Assembly: GCA_037974965.1 (NCBI GenBank)
Contig: JBBPFI010000006.1
Coordinates: 124,001 to 188,000, forward strand
Direction of reading: 5' to 3'
Length of the DNA stretch: 64,000 bases
Source: Dacryopinax spathularia
Lineage: Eukaryota; Basidiomycota; Dacrymycetes; Dacrymycetales; Dacrymycetaceae
Both the position numbers and the translations under genes were made by a program. Shown here one piece after another: positions 10,119-22,377 of the stretch; position 1 is the first letter of the stretch, and every line of letters starts with the position of its first letter. Below the pieces are notes generated by a model. The model was not told the DNA's origin and searched no databases. It saw nothing but the letters and a program-made list of their open reading frames with translations.

Positions 10119-13068
10119 ATGGCCCGCTACCCCTCTCCCACACCAAACGAGCGCACCGTCCTCCTCCCCGGTGCCCCACCTCCCTCCGGCCCCCCACTCG
10201 CCCCTCTCTCCAAATCCGAGCTCCACGCCCACCCAAAACGGATCCTCCCCACCGAGCTGCCCACGCACAACAAAGTCCTCCTCCTCATCGGCGTATGGAC
10301 CGCCACGTCGCTCGCAAGTCTGAACATGACCATGGTCGCTACCCTCATGTCGAGCATCTCGTCCTCGTTCGGAGCGTCCAATCAGAGCGCCTGGCTGGGA
10401 ACGAGCTTTTTACTCGCGACGACGGCATTTACGCCGCTGTATGGGAGGTTGTGTAATATTATGGGGAGGAAATGGGCAAACCTTACGGCGCTGCTGTTGT
10501 TCGGGCTGGGGACGACAATGTGCGGGTTTGCAACGTCGTTGGAGGGGCTCATCGTCGCTCGTTTCGTACGTCCTCCCACTCTTCTCATCTCTCCCTCTCT
10601 GCCTCCCTCCCTCCCTGGCTTCCATGCTATTTTCTCCTCTCCGTTCGGGAACGGACATTAGTTGGGCTCACAAGCTGACACCTACTTCGCGCAGATCGCA
10701 GGCATCGGCGGGGGCGGCCTAGGCATAACATCAAGCGTCATAGCCGCCGACCTCTTCTCCCTCCGACAACGTTCCCTCCTGCAAGGCATCAGCGCAGTAT
10801 TCAACGGCGCCGGCACGGGCCTCGGCGGCCCCTTCGGAGGATACATGGCCGACCGATTCGGCTGGCGCTGGGCGTTCCTGGCCCAACTGCCCATCTTCCT
10901 GCTCTCGTTCGTGCTGAGTACGTGGAACAACAAGTACTACACACCGGGCAAGGGAGCCAGTACGTGGGAGATGGTCCGGCGGGTCGACTGGGCTGGCAGT
11001 GCCTGCTTGCTCGTCGCGGTGCTGAATCTTCTGTTGATGCTCTCGTTCAAATACAACTCCGAACGACCATGGACGCACCCTTCGGTGGTGGCGACGCTTG
11101 TGGGGACGGGAGCGTTCGCGTGCTTGTTTGTGGCTACCCAGTTGTGGGTCTCGCCTGAGCCGGTGCTGAGTAGACGCTTGTTGAGGATGCGGACGCCGGT
11201 TATTGTCGCTGCTAATAATTTCTTGGTGGCGGTTTGTAATTTCGGGGTTACGTGAGTCGTTCTTCCCTCCTTCTCACTCCTTCTTTCTCCATTCCCTTCG
11301 TTCTTCTACTCCCTTGCCTTCTCCCGCCTCCTTGTCTTCTTCGTTTGCACATCCCCGATATGCATAGGGAAGTCCGAACGCGCGCTAACGCCCCCTCCCT
11401 CGCAGCTTCTACTTCCCCGTCTGGTTCGAAACAGTCGCCCTCCAATCCGCCTCCACAGCCGGCCTCCACCTCCTCCCCAACGCCCTCGCCTCATCCTGCG
11501 GCTCCCTCTTCGCCGGCTGGCTCATGTCCCGCACCGGGAAATACAAGACCCTCTCGAACGTATTCGGGATCGTCCCTACGCTCGCGGCGGCTGGGATCGC
11601 TGCTATGAGTACGAGGACAGTGGAGTGGGTCAGGTGGGTCGTTATCGTTCCGCTGGGGTTTGGGAATGCGGTCGTTTTTCAGACGACGTTGAGTGAGTAC
11701 CGTCTTTCGTCTTCATGTCTCCTGCCCCCATCACTTCACCCTTCTCTCTCCCTCCTTTCCCCTTTCCACCCGCCCATTTTCAATTGTTCCCGCCCTCTTC
11801 TGCTTACATGCACACCGGAGCATATGCTGACCACTTGCACGCAGTTGCGCTCCTCGCCTCCGTCGGCTCCTCCCAAGTAGCAGTAGCAACCGGCTTTGCC
11901 GGCCTATTTAGGTGTATTGGCCAAGTGTGCGGGGTCGCTTTTGGCGCGGCGATTTTCCAGAGTTTGTTGTTCGATCAGCTGGAGAGGAGGATCACGGGGG
12001 AGGGGAGTGAGCAGGTCAGCATAATCTATTCATTTTTGCGGTCTAGACAGAAGGCTCACGGCGCTTTTGCAGATTATTAGTGAAATCAGACATGATGCGA
12101 AGATTGTGCACTCGCTGCCGCCGGCATTGAGGGAAGAGGCGAGGGAGAGTTATGCGTATGCTCTGCGGGCGGTATTTATTTTCTGGTGAGCCATTCCTCT
12201 CCACCATATTTATGGCTTGATCGCGGGGCTGACTTTTTTTGACAGCTGCGTATGCACCTTTACCTCCTTTGTCGTCCGCCTTCCCATGCCGGAACACTCC
12301 CTTGATGAGCCCCCTACCGCCTCTCACCCCGGCAGCCCTGAGGACTCCGAGTCCGACGAAGACGAAGACAAGTCCGACCAAGAAGACGAAGAGTCCGCCA
12401 CCGTCACACCCCCAACACCAGCAGACGACGACCTCACGCCCATAGCGCCTGCTCCGCCTACGCCCAAGCCTGTCCGGCCCAGAGTCCGCAGGTTCTCGAC
12501 GTACGAGACTGGGGATGGGTTCGCCTATCCGCAAATGCGGAGGCCGAAACTGCCTCACAGGAATAAGGCGACGCGCAGTGTTCCAGAGCGGCCTGCAGGG
12601 GGAAGGAGCAGGAGCAGGGTTCGGGAGCACTTAGACGGGCGAGGGGTCGTGGAGGAGCAGGAGGAGATGGCTTTCTCGCTCCCTACAGCAGAACCGATGT
12701 TCGTCCAACTACGAGAAGGCGAAGGTCATGTGCATTCCGGTCCTGGATCCGGAAGTCCGAGCACTCCAACTCTGGATACGCATGGGCATGGGATGGCATT
12801 CTCCCTCCCTCCCCCTTCCCCAGCACTAGAAGACTGGGCAAACGAATCCCACCACCATCATTTCTACGAAGAGGAGCACGGGCACGTGCATTGGTTGCCG
12901 GAGCTGGCGGTTGAGGAGGCCGAGCCGGGGGCGATGGGGGTGGAGGAAGAGGAGAGGGCGATGGCGTTGGAGGAGGAGGCAATCGCTGAGAGTGAGGACG
13001 AGGATGGGGAGGGGGAGGGGACGCCGAGGGTTGGCACGCCTAGGATGGGAATCCTAAAGAGGAGCTGA
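10119..13068 (+). CDS. MFS transporter, DHA2/VBA type, with long acidic His-containing C-terminal tail
   Basis: Major facilitator with 14-helix drug:H+ antiporter-2 character; fungal relatives include vacuolar basic amino-acid transporters (VBA) and drug pumps. Six exons, 10119-10565, 10695-11251, 11406-11692, 11845-12014, 12073-12185 and 12246-13068, close to 798 residues. Helix 1 begins near residue 55 (VLLLIGVWTATSLASLN). Motif A is recognisable as PLYGRLCNIMGRK, motif B as VARFIAGIGGGG, and motif C-like NGAGTGLGGPFGGYMADRFGWRW follows. The last helix ends near residue 540. After it comes an unusually long cytosolic tail of about 255 residues with acidic runs (DSESDEDEDKSDQEDEES), an RS/Pro patch, and a His cluster (SHHHHFYEEEHGHVHW). 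Relatives usually have short tails. Substrate and membrane are unknown. The start at MARY was chosen over an upstream ATG because only the former removes a Pro-only leader. Confidence 0.88.
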
Positions 13069-13922
13069 GCGCCGCTGCTCTCCCATCCCACGGCGCGTGT
13101 CCACGCTGCTACCTGCCTATCAAGCGTAGCTGGCAGCTGTTGTACTGCGACGTAAGAAGGGATATACCGACGGCGAGCTGAGTATATGCGGTCATGTGAC
13201 GTGATACCTACCTGTTTCTCTTTCTCTATCCTGATTAGTTGTCTCGGTTATCGGTTTTACGGGTCGTGTTCGGTGTTCGCGGATCGGTCTGGAATGAGTC
13301 TACATAGTGAGACATGCAATGTATATTGTTCGCATATGCTACTTTTGGTCGGTTATTGGCTCCGAAGCGGGACAGGCTGTCGATAAGGTGTGGACTGGGG
13401 TATGCTGCGAGGTGTTGGGATCGGGAGTTGACAAGATGTTAAGAGACGCGCAGGCAGATGATGTTGGTTTCACTCCGATCAGTCTTCACACGCTTTCTAG
13501 GTCGGACATGCATCTTTGAGTCATTCCTAGTAGTCGTAGGTACCGTCTCACAGGAAAGTTCATTGCTCTTCAACAGAGTCACGTGAATGTTCTCTTCTCT
13601 CCATCACGGAATGTGTGACTGCTCAGAAGAGGCGCGAAGAGACGCGAAGTTGGCTAAGACAGTCCGATCTCAACAGACCCATAAGTAGCCGCCGATGCTC
13701 GTGGTCCGAACGAACTCTACGCCCCAACTCCACCCTCCTTCCCCTCTCCTCTCCTCGTCCACCTTCTTATCCCCTCCTCCTTCCGCTCTTCTTACCCCAT
13801 CCTTCTTCCCACCTTCTCCTCCTCTCATGACATCTAACGACAAGTCTTGATCACACTACCCGCTTTATTGCATAAACGACTCACTTTAACACGCACATAT
13901 CTTCCTTTCTCCCCATCCGCTC
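13069..13922. other. Intergenic spacer with CT-rich promoter tract
   Basis: No gene is supported. A strongly pyrimidine-rich tract at about 13728-13828 lies 95-195 bp upstream of the next ATG and is probably the core promoter of the LisH-like gene. Confidence 0.4.
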
Positions 13923-16900
13923 ATGGACAACGACACGAACAACCCATCCCAACCTCCTGCATCGTCAGGAGGGCCAGAACACGCGCATATATCGACCGTA
14001 CAGCATGGGATGCCACAGTCTGCCCCGCCCGCGATGCCTGCGCCGCCTGTAACGATACCACCGACGACGTACGCACCTGCGTTACGAAGCGCACCCGCAT
14101 ACACGTATCCGAACGCTCAAGCTGGACCGTCCACGCATCCTAATGCCCTCGCCGGGCCCTCAACGTCGCAGTGGCAGCCCAACCGTCCTCATCCGTACAA
14201 CGTCGCCGCACACGTCATCCAGGAAGAAGAGCAACCCCATCCACACGCATATATGCACGCCCAAGGGCATTCTCACTTGAACCCGCAGTATCAGTCCGAC
14301 CAGCATCAGCACCAGTATACCCAGGCGGCGCCACATCATCCTACCTTGCATATAGACACTTCGCTGACTTCAGCACAGAGCTCAGTCCAGCGTCCGCCAG
14401 CAGCGGCGACATCGTCCAGCGAGCGTGTACCCCGTCCGAGCACCGCGCCGACTTCACTCTCCCAGGCGAACCAGCAGCAACAACAGGAGGCCAAGAAAGA
14501 AGAATGCGGACGCCTTCCGACCTTCTTCGGCGTTGGCGACGCGACTGTCTTTCGCGAGTTTGCCGATTTGGATATCGGCGCGCCAGGACTTGGTGTGAGC
14601 AGGTTGATGGTTGAGGCGATCCACGAATAGTAAGTCGCAAGTCTCCTAAGGAACCAAGTCTGCGCTAAGGAGTTTCCTAGCTTCGTCAAGAATGGATGGT
14701 GGAACAGCGCCAAATGCTTGCAGCAGGAGGCCCTCGGAAGCATGCGTAGTCTGAGAAACACAGAGTATACCCGTAGAGAGAGGGAGCGAGTGCGTGATGA
14801 AGTTCTGCAGAGGCCTGGAGTTCCGTGGCCTGACACTGATCGCGGTGCGTTGCACGTGGTGAGTACAGTCTTCGTCGATACCGACACATGTACTTGATGC
14901 TTCCTAGTGGTTCGAGGAGTATTGTCGTCTGCGATTGTTCCCTGCATCACGCAGGCGTCAAGCAGCGCATGACCCTGTTCCCTCAGATGCGGGGTCGTCC
15001 AGCGTTGCGGGCGCAAGCAATCACGCGATAGGGCCGAGCACATCGGGTGTTTCAGCCGGTCCCGATGGCAGTCAAGTCCGCAATCCAGCCAGTAATGTGA
15101 GCTTATCCATGTCTCAAGAGTGACAGCCCTCGCTTACGTTCACGTCAACAGGCACAGACGGGTCAAGTTGAAGAAATCGCGGGACAGGAAAATAGGGTCA
15201 GTAGACCATTCTTCGCGAAGGTTGCGGAACCATATTGATTATGTATTCTCATCCCTTCTGTCTCGCTCGATTGCTTCCTCGATCGACCACCCCCGCTATT
15301 GTTTTCCCTACCTCCATTCGCCTGTGACTCCTCCTCGACGAATCTGTCGACGCTTACCAGCATGGTGGAACCCAACCGGCGGTGTCGGCGATGGCCTCTG
15401 CCTCTGCCGGCCGCGGAGATGCAATCGTTATCGATCCATCTCCACGTCCCCGCAGCGCATCCGCGGAGTATCCTCGCACAAGGCCAACTGTCGATGACCT
15501 GATCGAAGAAGAACGCGCGCGACAGGCACTGTTTTATCCAGCCTCTCAGGCCCCGGCGCCTTGGTCGACTCCTGAACTTGGTCGTTCGCGTAGCCGATCT
15601 CGTCCTTCGGCTCAACCACCACCACCTGAGCATGCGTCGACTGACATGCGCCCAAGTGCTAGCAGACAGAGGGCAAACACTGCCTCTGCTGGATTGCATA
15701 TGTACCGACTGCCTACGGTGAATGAAGAGAGCCCCACCGAACCGACGAACACGCAAGGACCGCCGCTCGCGTCCACCACAGCTCAACGACCCACAATGCC
15801 TCAGTCTTTGTCGGTCCCGACCGTCCCAGGGACAGGGCCTCGAGCTCGGACTCCATCTGGCAGTGAACTCCAACCTGAAATCGCAGTGATGCGACTTGAC
15901 GCGGGCTCATCCAATCCGCAAGCGGGCCCATCGTACAATTCCAACATCGCTACTGGGTCGCAGTCCGTGAATCAGCCTTTCACGCGAAAGGCGTATGGGG
16001 ATATGACAAGCCGCATTACGGGTCGACGAAATTCGAAAGGAAAGGGTCGCTCAAGCTCTATGCTGAAGGAAGGCGTGGTCGACAAGGGTAAAGGGAAGGC
16101 GGTGGAAGCTGAGCCTACGTCTTCGCCGGACAAGAGAAAATCTGCTGAGGTTGCGTTGGAGAGACGGAGGAGCGGCCGAAAAGGCAAAGGCAAAGGCAAA
16201 GGCAAAGGCAAAGCACCAGAGATGTCGCCCGAGCAGCAACCTCCTCCTGAACGTCCAAGCACCGGATCGCGCAAGGCCAAGGAAGTTCTCACATACCCGC
16301 CTAAGCCAGATGAGCGCTGGCCTGGATTCGACCACAACGACTTCTACAAGGAGCACACCGCGGCGGAGATGGGTGCATTCACGGCAACCGGTCTGCGGAG
16401 ATGGGTGCCTCCAACAGTCCAGACGAGCTGCAATGCGCCTGCACCTGCCCCGAAGACCGCACAGCAAGATCAGCAGGGCTATCAGCCACCAGTGGCCGAA
16501 GAATTCGAGCTCGTTGCCAATACTGCGCCAACCGTTCAGCCACAACAGGAGCAAAATACCTCACCCGTCGACACGGCCATGGTGTCCCAATCATCGGAGG
16601 AATCGAAAATCTCTCCAACCACGGCGTGTGCGAGGATGAACGTCTGGCTGCAAGAGGAAATGAACTCGAATGCTGAGTGGTTGAGGGACGAGAGGAGCGG
16701 CCGAGAACCGACGTTACCGGAATTCTCGCCGGAGCGTACATCTTCAATCGACATGCCGCCACCCGCCGCCCCGCAAGGCAGCAATATCGGCCGCGGCATG
16801 CCTGCGGGCAGGATGAGATGTAGGAATCGTCTTGGAGAACGCAATGAAGGTACTGTATTCCTCAATCCAGCCCCGCCCGATGTCCCTGTACCTGAAATGA

Positions 16901-18018
16901 CTGCGTCTGCTGGCGGTTTCGTGACTGGATCTGCAATCAACAACTCAGCGCCGCAAGGCCCACCGGTGAACGTCCCGGCAACCGGCATGCCAGCACCTGC
17001 CTCCACCACCGTCAACCACACCCATAACAGCGCCACGTCCCATGCTTCGATAGGCCATGTTCCGGCGCCCAGTATGCCCGTGACGGCCGCCACGGACGGT
17101 CCCGCATCCGCGCCTCTGCTTTACGTGCCCGACGCATCCATGCCGCAGAATGCCTATCCTCTGCCCCCACCGCACTCGGCTCCTGGTGTCCTTGAACATC
17201 AATCAATGCAGCAACAGCAATGGGCACCGCCGCCCGGAATTCCAAATATGTTCGCATATAACCCACCCGCTACCACGCAAGGGAGCATGGGTCTTCAGCC
17301 GTTTCCCTTGGCCGCCATCGATGCACCGATAATCGATAGCATTCTGCCATCCTACGGCGGCATACCACAAGGTGAAGTCATAGATCTCGACTGGCATACC
17401 ACCATGCCGTACTTCCAGTCGCCTTCGCTCTTCCAATCGCCTCGAATACCAGATGCACTGCCGCGCAGAGGACTGCAGATCGAGCCAGTAGCTACGGACG
17501 AAGGCATGATCATGGATACTACGTTGGCGTTGACCGAGAATGACCTTCAGGCATTTCACGAGAGAGGTCCGGCTACGACCCTCGAGCAACCGGCCATTCC
17601 GTATTTCCCTATGGATCCAGGCATGCCGCCCATGCCTGGATACTACGAGAATCACAACCACGATCCACCGATGCAAGCGCAGATGCAACAGCAACCAGCA
17701 GGCGGATTAATAACGCCCACATCCTCGATCCTTGGACAAACCCAACCGGTGCCGTACCATACACTACCGCCGCTGAATCCTGGCGAGAATCCATACATGC
17801 CGCATGTGGCTGAGCGACAGCAACAATACCGACAATTGCAACAGAGCACCGAAGCGCAGACGTTCTTAAACCATTTCTATCAAAATCCAAATGCAAACGG
17901 CCAGCAACCTGCGCAAGGTCCGCAGGGTCCGTATGCGGATATGGCCGATCTGGACGAATGGATGCAGCCTGGGCCAGGGGAGGTCCCGGCGAATGAGGGT
18001 GGAGGAGGACAAGGCTGA
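13923..18018 (+). CDS. Large Pro/Gln-rich protein with LisH-like segment, possible FLO8-type regulator
   Basis: Five exons close in frame: 13923-14629, 14681-14858, 14908-15096, 15152-15196 and 15361-18018, giving about 1258 residues. Most of the protein is disordered and rich in Pro, Gln, Ser, Ala and His. Around residues 215-330 there is ordered sequence. LMVEAIHEYFVKNGWWNSAK followed by CLQQEAL fits the LisH pattern (hydrophobic helix, Y-F, then x-x-x-Gly and A-x-x-L-x-x-E-A). About 40 residues on, GALHVWFEEYCRLRLFPASR recalls the WW-x-x-FWDIF segment that follows LisH in Flo8-type fungal activators. A basic KG repeat (positions 16180-16215) and a Met/Pro/Gln-rich activation-like half follow. 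If the resemblance holds, this is a nuclear transcription factor of morphogenesis. That is inference; the motif match is weak and the rest is unrecognised. Confidence 0.7.
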
Positions 18019-18243
18019 GGACCAAGCGAAGAGTGAGCGAGGAGAAGGATGGGACGGCTTTATGGACTGCTATGACGACATGCACTTGCTTACGGATACA
18101 CTTACACCTACAGTTGGATGAGATTTGCCTTGTTTGGGACGTGTATTGACAAAATCAAAAACATTGGTTTGGTTGAGCTGCGGACCAATCGCAGCCGTCC
18201 CCCTCTAGTCCGCGTAAAAAGAAGTGGAAAAGGAAGGACCCCT

Positions 18244-18390
18244 TACCGTGGGCGTGAACTGCCAGGTCTATTTCGTCGAGCGATGACCCTAGTCCGCGTC
18301 AAGCGGGCGAGTTCCATGGCCGCCGCGGCCGCCAGTTCAATTCGTGCATGGAGCGTTTCAATAGTTAAGTACCCATTGTAGGTAATAATT
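18244..18390 (+). repeat. Left terminal inverted repeat
   Basis: Pairs with 18766-18912. Starts TACCGTGGGCGTGAACTGCC; includes a GC-rich core (GGCCGCCGCGGCC) and ends in CCCATTGTAGGT. Confidence 0.85.
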
Positions 18391-18765
18391 AAAGGAAATT
18401 GGGGTATTTTCTCAAATTATGTATTAGCTAAGAAACAGAATATACCTGATATGCTAGTTCACACCTCGCTAACTTATTGAGAGTGGGAAGAGGGAACAGG
18501 TGAGGAGGGGAGAGGAAGGGGAATGAGGGGGAAGATCCCCATTATGTCGGGTTAGGGTGCTACAAGGCTTAATCAAGGAAGTTTATGCTGTCAGGGGTTC
18601 TTAGCAGGAGACATAATTGCGAGTCTGCGGAGATATTGAAGAACCTCGGCTCCGACCATTCATCTTTTGCTCTTTCCAGGAGCACTCTCTGGTCTGTGAA
18701 CCGACCTTTCTGATAGGTAAAACCGTCCTAATAAAGTGTATATTGACTTTGAATGAAAGTGCTTC

Positions 18766-18912
18766 AATTTCTACCTACAATGGGTACTTCACTAATGAAA
18801 TACTCTGCACACGAATTGAACTGGCGGCTGCGGCGGCCATGGAACTCGCCCGCTTGACGCGGAGTAGGGTCATCGCTCGACGAAATAGACCTGGCAGTTC
18901 ATGCCCACGGTA
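18766..18912 (-). repeat. Right terminal inverted repeat
   Basis: Complement of the left arm. Mismatches concentrate in the inner third near the words GTGCATGGAGCG (left) and GTGTGCAGAGTA (right). Confidence 0.85.
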
Positions 18913-19304
18913 GACCCCTATGTACGCGACCGCCGGTGTGCATCTGAAAACGCGTCACTGCACCTAAGTCAGCCTTGAAGTACGTCACCGTGGTTGATTT
19001 CGCTCTGGTCGGTGGACGCGAAGAATGCGCCGAGTTAAGGTTGGTGCTCGAGGTAATTTGGAGAATTTGGAGAATTTATGGTGAGGCGCTGAGCTTGGCG
19101 CTGTTGTATGTATTCGGTGGCTGGATAGAAGAATAAGAAGAATAAAAAGCTGAGAGTTGCCAGTGTTCGCCCTCTTCCCACATTATTCCCAACGCCGGCT
19201 AGACCGCATCATCCTGGTCTGCAACTGGTTTGAGAACATCTCTGAGCGCGCCCGGGCCGACTCGAGCAAATCACGATTCCCTCGCTTGATCCATTCCTAT
19301 CAGA

Positions 19305-21665
19305 ATGGGTCAGTTGACAGAAGGAACTCCCCTACCTTGGCCCCGCGTCCGCGAGCTATCGAATCATGTCCGCGAGCAGGGAATCAAGCAGTTCCTAAAC
19401 GCTTGGAAGAAGGGCAAAGACCGGACGGGGGACGACTGCACATGGGGCGATGAGGTGCGCTCCCCATCCCTGCCTTTCAAAAGCAGTTGCTGAAGCTGAT
19501 GTCGCAATAGCTGGAGAACATGGTGGTCAAGTTTGACGACGAGAAGAAGCTGGCGCTGCTGGCGCTGAATCAGGACGAAACGATCAAGCTGCTCCGGGAG
19601 AGCGGGACCAGCGGAGGGGCGTTGACTAACGGAGGTGCTGATTCCATCTGGTGCGCCTCGCTTCCCCGGTCTCTGAAATGTAACTGGCTCTAACAGCGTA
19701 TATGCAGCCGCCCACCGCCCGAAATCGACCCGGAATATGCGGACTACATGATCGAGTCCTCCCCCGGTCGAGCCTACTCCAGCTCCCTCTCCAGCTTACT
19801 CGAAGTCGAGCCCGACCTCTCGCATCGGCGCTCGCTCGTCCGCGCTCACCTTCCCGCAACATGCTCATTCCTCTCCATCTCTTCGTTTCCCCGCCTTGGC
19901 GCTACGGGTCGCTGGCTCGACCCGCAACATCAACCCGGCGGGCCGGTGCTCAAGAGCCTGTTCGTACCGGACGAAATTATCTCACCGCACCCGAGGATGG
20001 TGGCTATGAGTGTGGATATCGAGCAGAGGAGGGGGAGGAAGATATGTGTTAACGTACCTGTTTTTCGGGATGAGAGGACGCCTTGGCCGTGGAAGGATCC
20101 CGATGTGCCTTGGGACAGAGAACTCTACCCATCCGACCTTGGTGCGTCCTCCTATCAGTACCCTGCACACCCAAAATGTGAAAAAGCTGACTATACGCGG
20201 CAGACGCCAAAAACGGCGCGGCAAAACCAAACCATATCTACATGGATGCCCTCGCCTTCGGCGCCGGCTGCTGCTGTGTCCAGCAGACGATCCAGCTTCC
20301 CTCCCTTGCCGCCGCTAGGAGGATATACGACGCCCTCCTCCCCCTGGCACCTGTTATGCTTGCGCTTAGTGCGGCCGCGCCGGCGTATAGGGGCTGGCTG
20401 GCGGATGTGGATGCAAGGTGGGACGTTATTAGGGATGCGGCGGATGATCGGACGGAGGAGGAGATGGGGCTCAAGGTGCGCATACATCTATCCAATCACC
20501 ACTTAATCGCATTATATATGCTGTATATTTACACGGGATGCAGCCTCTAAAAGACGGCTACCAGCTGCTCGCTAAATCGCGCTACGACTCCTCATCCTGC
20601 TACCTCTCTTCCGACGCCGCGAACAAGCCCGAGTATAGCGATATCCCTCTCCCGGTAAACGAAGGCGCGTACGACACGCTCCAAAAGGGAGGGGTGGACG
20701 AGCCGCTAGCGAAACACGTAGCGCATCTGTTCGTGCGGGACGCGTTGTTGTTGCTGGAGGAACAGGTCGAGCAGCCTGAGGACAGTTTGGGTCATTTCGA
20801 TGTACGCTCTCTTCTTCCCCCCGACCAGTCTACAGCGAGCAAGGCTAATAAACGTGTAGAATATCCTCTCGACCAACTGGCAGACTCTCAGGCTGAAGCC
20901 GTCCTCCCCTGATGGAAGCACCGGCTGGCGGGTCGAGTTCCGCGCCTGTGAAGCCCAGCTGACAGACAAAGAAAATGCAGCGATGTGCGTGTTCGTCATC
21001 CTTCTCTGCCGCGCGCTGCTGTACTTCAACGGCGACGCGTCGGAGCTCGGCGCAGACGGTACAGGGGAGAAGGAAGGGAGAGTAGGGAAGGGAGGAGAAG
21101 GGCTGGGGGTCAATATGTACGTCCCTATAAGCAGGGTGGACGAGGGGATGAGAGAGGCGGTGAAGCGGGATGCGGTCAGGCAGGCGAAGTTTTGGTGGAG
21201 AAAGGGGGTGCGGGCGCCTGCCGAGCGGGAGGAAGGCAACGCGACTGCGTGGAGGGAGGATGGGACGGGGGTGGGGAGCGTGTACGACGAGTGCGAGCTC
21301 TTAACGGTGGACGAGATCATTAATGGCAAGGTACGCTTTTCGTACGCTCGTATCCTCTGGCGATGCTCACCCGATACACGCAGGACGACGCCTCCCCCGG
21401 CTTGCTCTCCCTCATCCGGCTCTACCTCGCGCGTATAAACGCTCCGTCTTCCTTAGTAGAGCAGCTCGAGCCCTACCTCTCCATCATCTCCCGCCGCGCA
21501 TCCGGCGAGCTCCCAACGAATGCGCGCTGGATGCGGGAGTTCATCACCAGTCATCCGGCGTACGAAAAGGACTCTCGAGTAGGGGAAGAAGTATGTTGGG
21601 CGCTAATGCGGGCGATTGAGGAGCTCGAGAGGGGGCAAGACGACGGAGCTGGGCGGGAGGACTGA
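19305..21665 (+). CDS. GSH1: Glutamate-cysteine ligase (gamma-glutamylcysteine synthetase)
   Basis: Cytosolic enzyme that joins glutamate to cysteine with ATP, the first and rate-limiting step of glutathione synthesis. Seven exons close exactly: 19305-19454, 19511-19650, 19708-20141, 20204-20475, 20544-20801, 20860-21330, 21384-21665, giving 668 residues, the normal eukaryotic length. Family marks include the N-terminus MGQLTEGTPLPWPRVRELSN, HVREQGIKQFLN, CTWGDELE (across intron 1, with the catalytic-site Glu residues), RPPPEIDPEYADYMIE, HPRMVAMSVDIEQRRG, IYMDALAFGAGCCCVQQT, SRYDSSSCYLS, STNWQTLRLKPSSPDGSTGWRVEFR and MYVPISRVDEGM. The window shows no antioxidant-response site I could call with confidence. 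Identity is firm. Confidence 0.97.
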
Positions 21666-22377
21666 GTGCTTTTCGGGTGGGGAACGGGGGGAAGAAATTC
21701 GTAGCCGCAGTAGAGCGGTTTCACCTCTGGGGTATCCCACGAGAGGGGAGGGGCCTGTAGACGGGAACTCCCGTCACTAGGATAGGATAGGATAGATGAA
21801 ATGCCATTGACGCCGCTCATCAGGCCCGATACGTACTCATCGTTGATCCGCTGTAAGTTGGTCATAGATGACTATACTTTTTCCGGGTAGTGCTGTAGCG
21901 ATAGCGTAGAAGCAAGGAATATATCATGTAATTTCTATAATAGGTTACCTTAACCTCACCCCTAACCCTTAGAGAGGGGTGGGTGACTATTTTTATTTGG
22001 TAATGCAACAATATCCGTATTCCTGCTGATTTCGGCAGGCATGAGATACATGCGGTCATGCGAGCGAGTGCATGTGGGAATGACGTTCAATTGATGGCAT
22101 CCTGCTGATCGCATGACGAGATCAGCAGACAAGCCGCGCAAGGCTGCGCAGGAATCCAGCTTCAGATGAGAAGAATGAATAACGATTTATTCACGTAACT
22201 AGTCATTCTTAACTAGAAGAAAGGGGAACAATATGATTAAGAAGAAGAAAGAAGAAAGAATCATCAAGATCCGGCGACATTTCGTATCAGCTGACACAAC
22301 ATCGGCGACAAGGTGTTGTCTCCGTCGAGAAAGACAGAAGATAGACAAGACAAGAATGTGGCAAGCGAGAAGAACCC
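21666..22377. other. Convergent 3' spacer
   Basis: Lies between two convergent genes. It contains a small hairpin, CTGCTGATC at 22102-22110 paired with GATCAGCAG at 22120-22128, and a CACCCCT/AGGGGTG pair near 21956-21980. Either may act in termination, but no function is shown. No gene is seen. Confidence 0.4.

Larger units (their letters stand above)
18244..18912. mobile_element. Non-autonomous DNA transposon (MITE/foldback type) with 147-bp inverted repeats
   Basis: The two ends are inverted copies of each other: TACCGTGGGC at 18244 and its complement ending at 18912. The repeat runs inward about 147 bp on each side (18244-18390 and about 18766-18912) with roughly a dozen mismatches counted by eye. 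Directly outside both ends is the same 7-bp word GACCCCT (18237-18243 and 18913-18919), a target-site duplication. The 375-bp centre is A/T-rich with no open frame of note, so there is no transposase and the element must have moved using another's enzyme. Long repeats suggest a Mutator-like or foldback origin, but a 7-bp duplication is not diagnostic. The arm mismatch level implies an element that is not fresh. Confidence 0.85.
18019..19304. other. Intergenic spacer hosting a transposon
   Basis: Apart from the inverted-repeat element at 18244-18912, this spacer holds the 3' end of the LisH-like gene and the GSH1 promoter (18920-19304). No further gene is seen. Confidence 0.5.

Noticed and set aside
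13980-14260. GCATATAT words in the LisH-like gene counted as palindrome copies
   Set aside because: They are coding, lack the full GCGC arms and follow codon composition.
21950-21975. CCCTAACCCTT, telomere-like word
   Set aside because: Single interstitial occurrence, not a repeat array.
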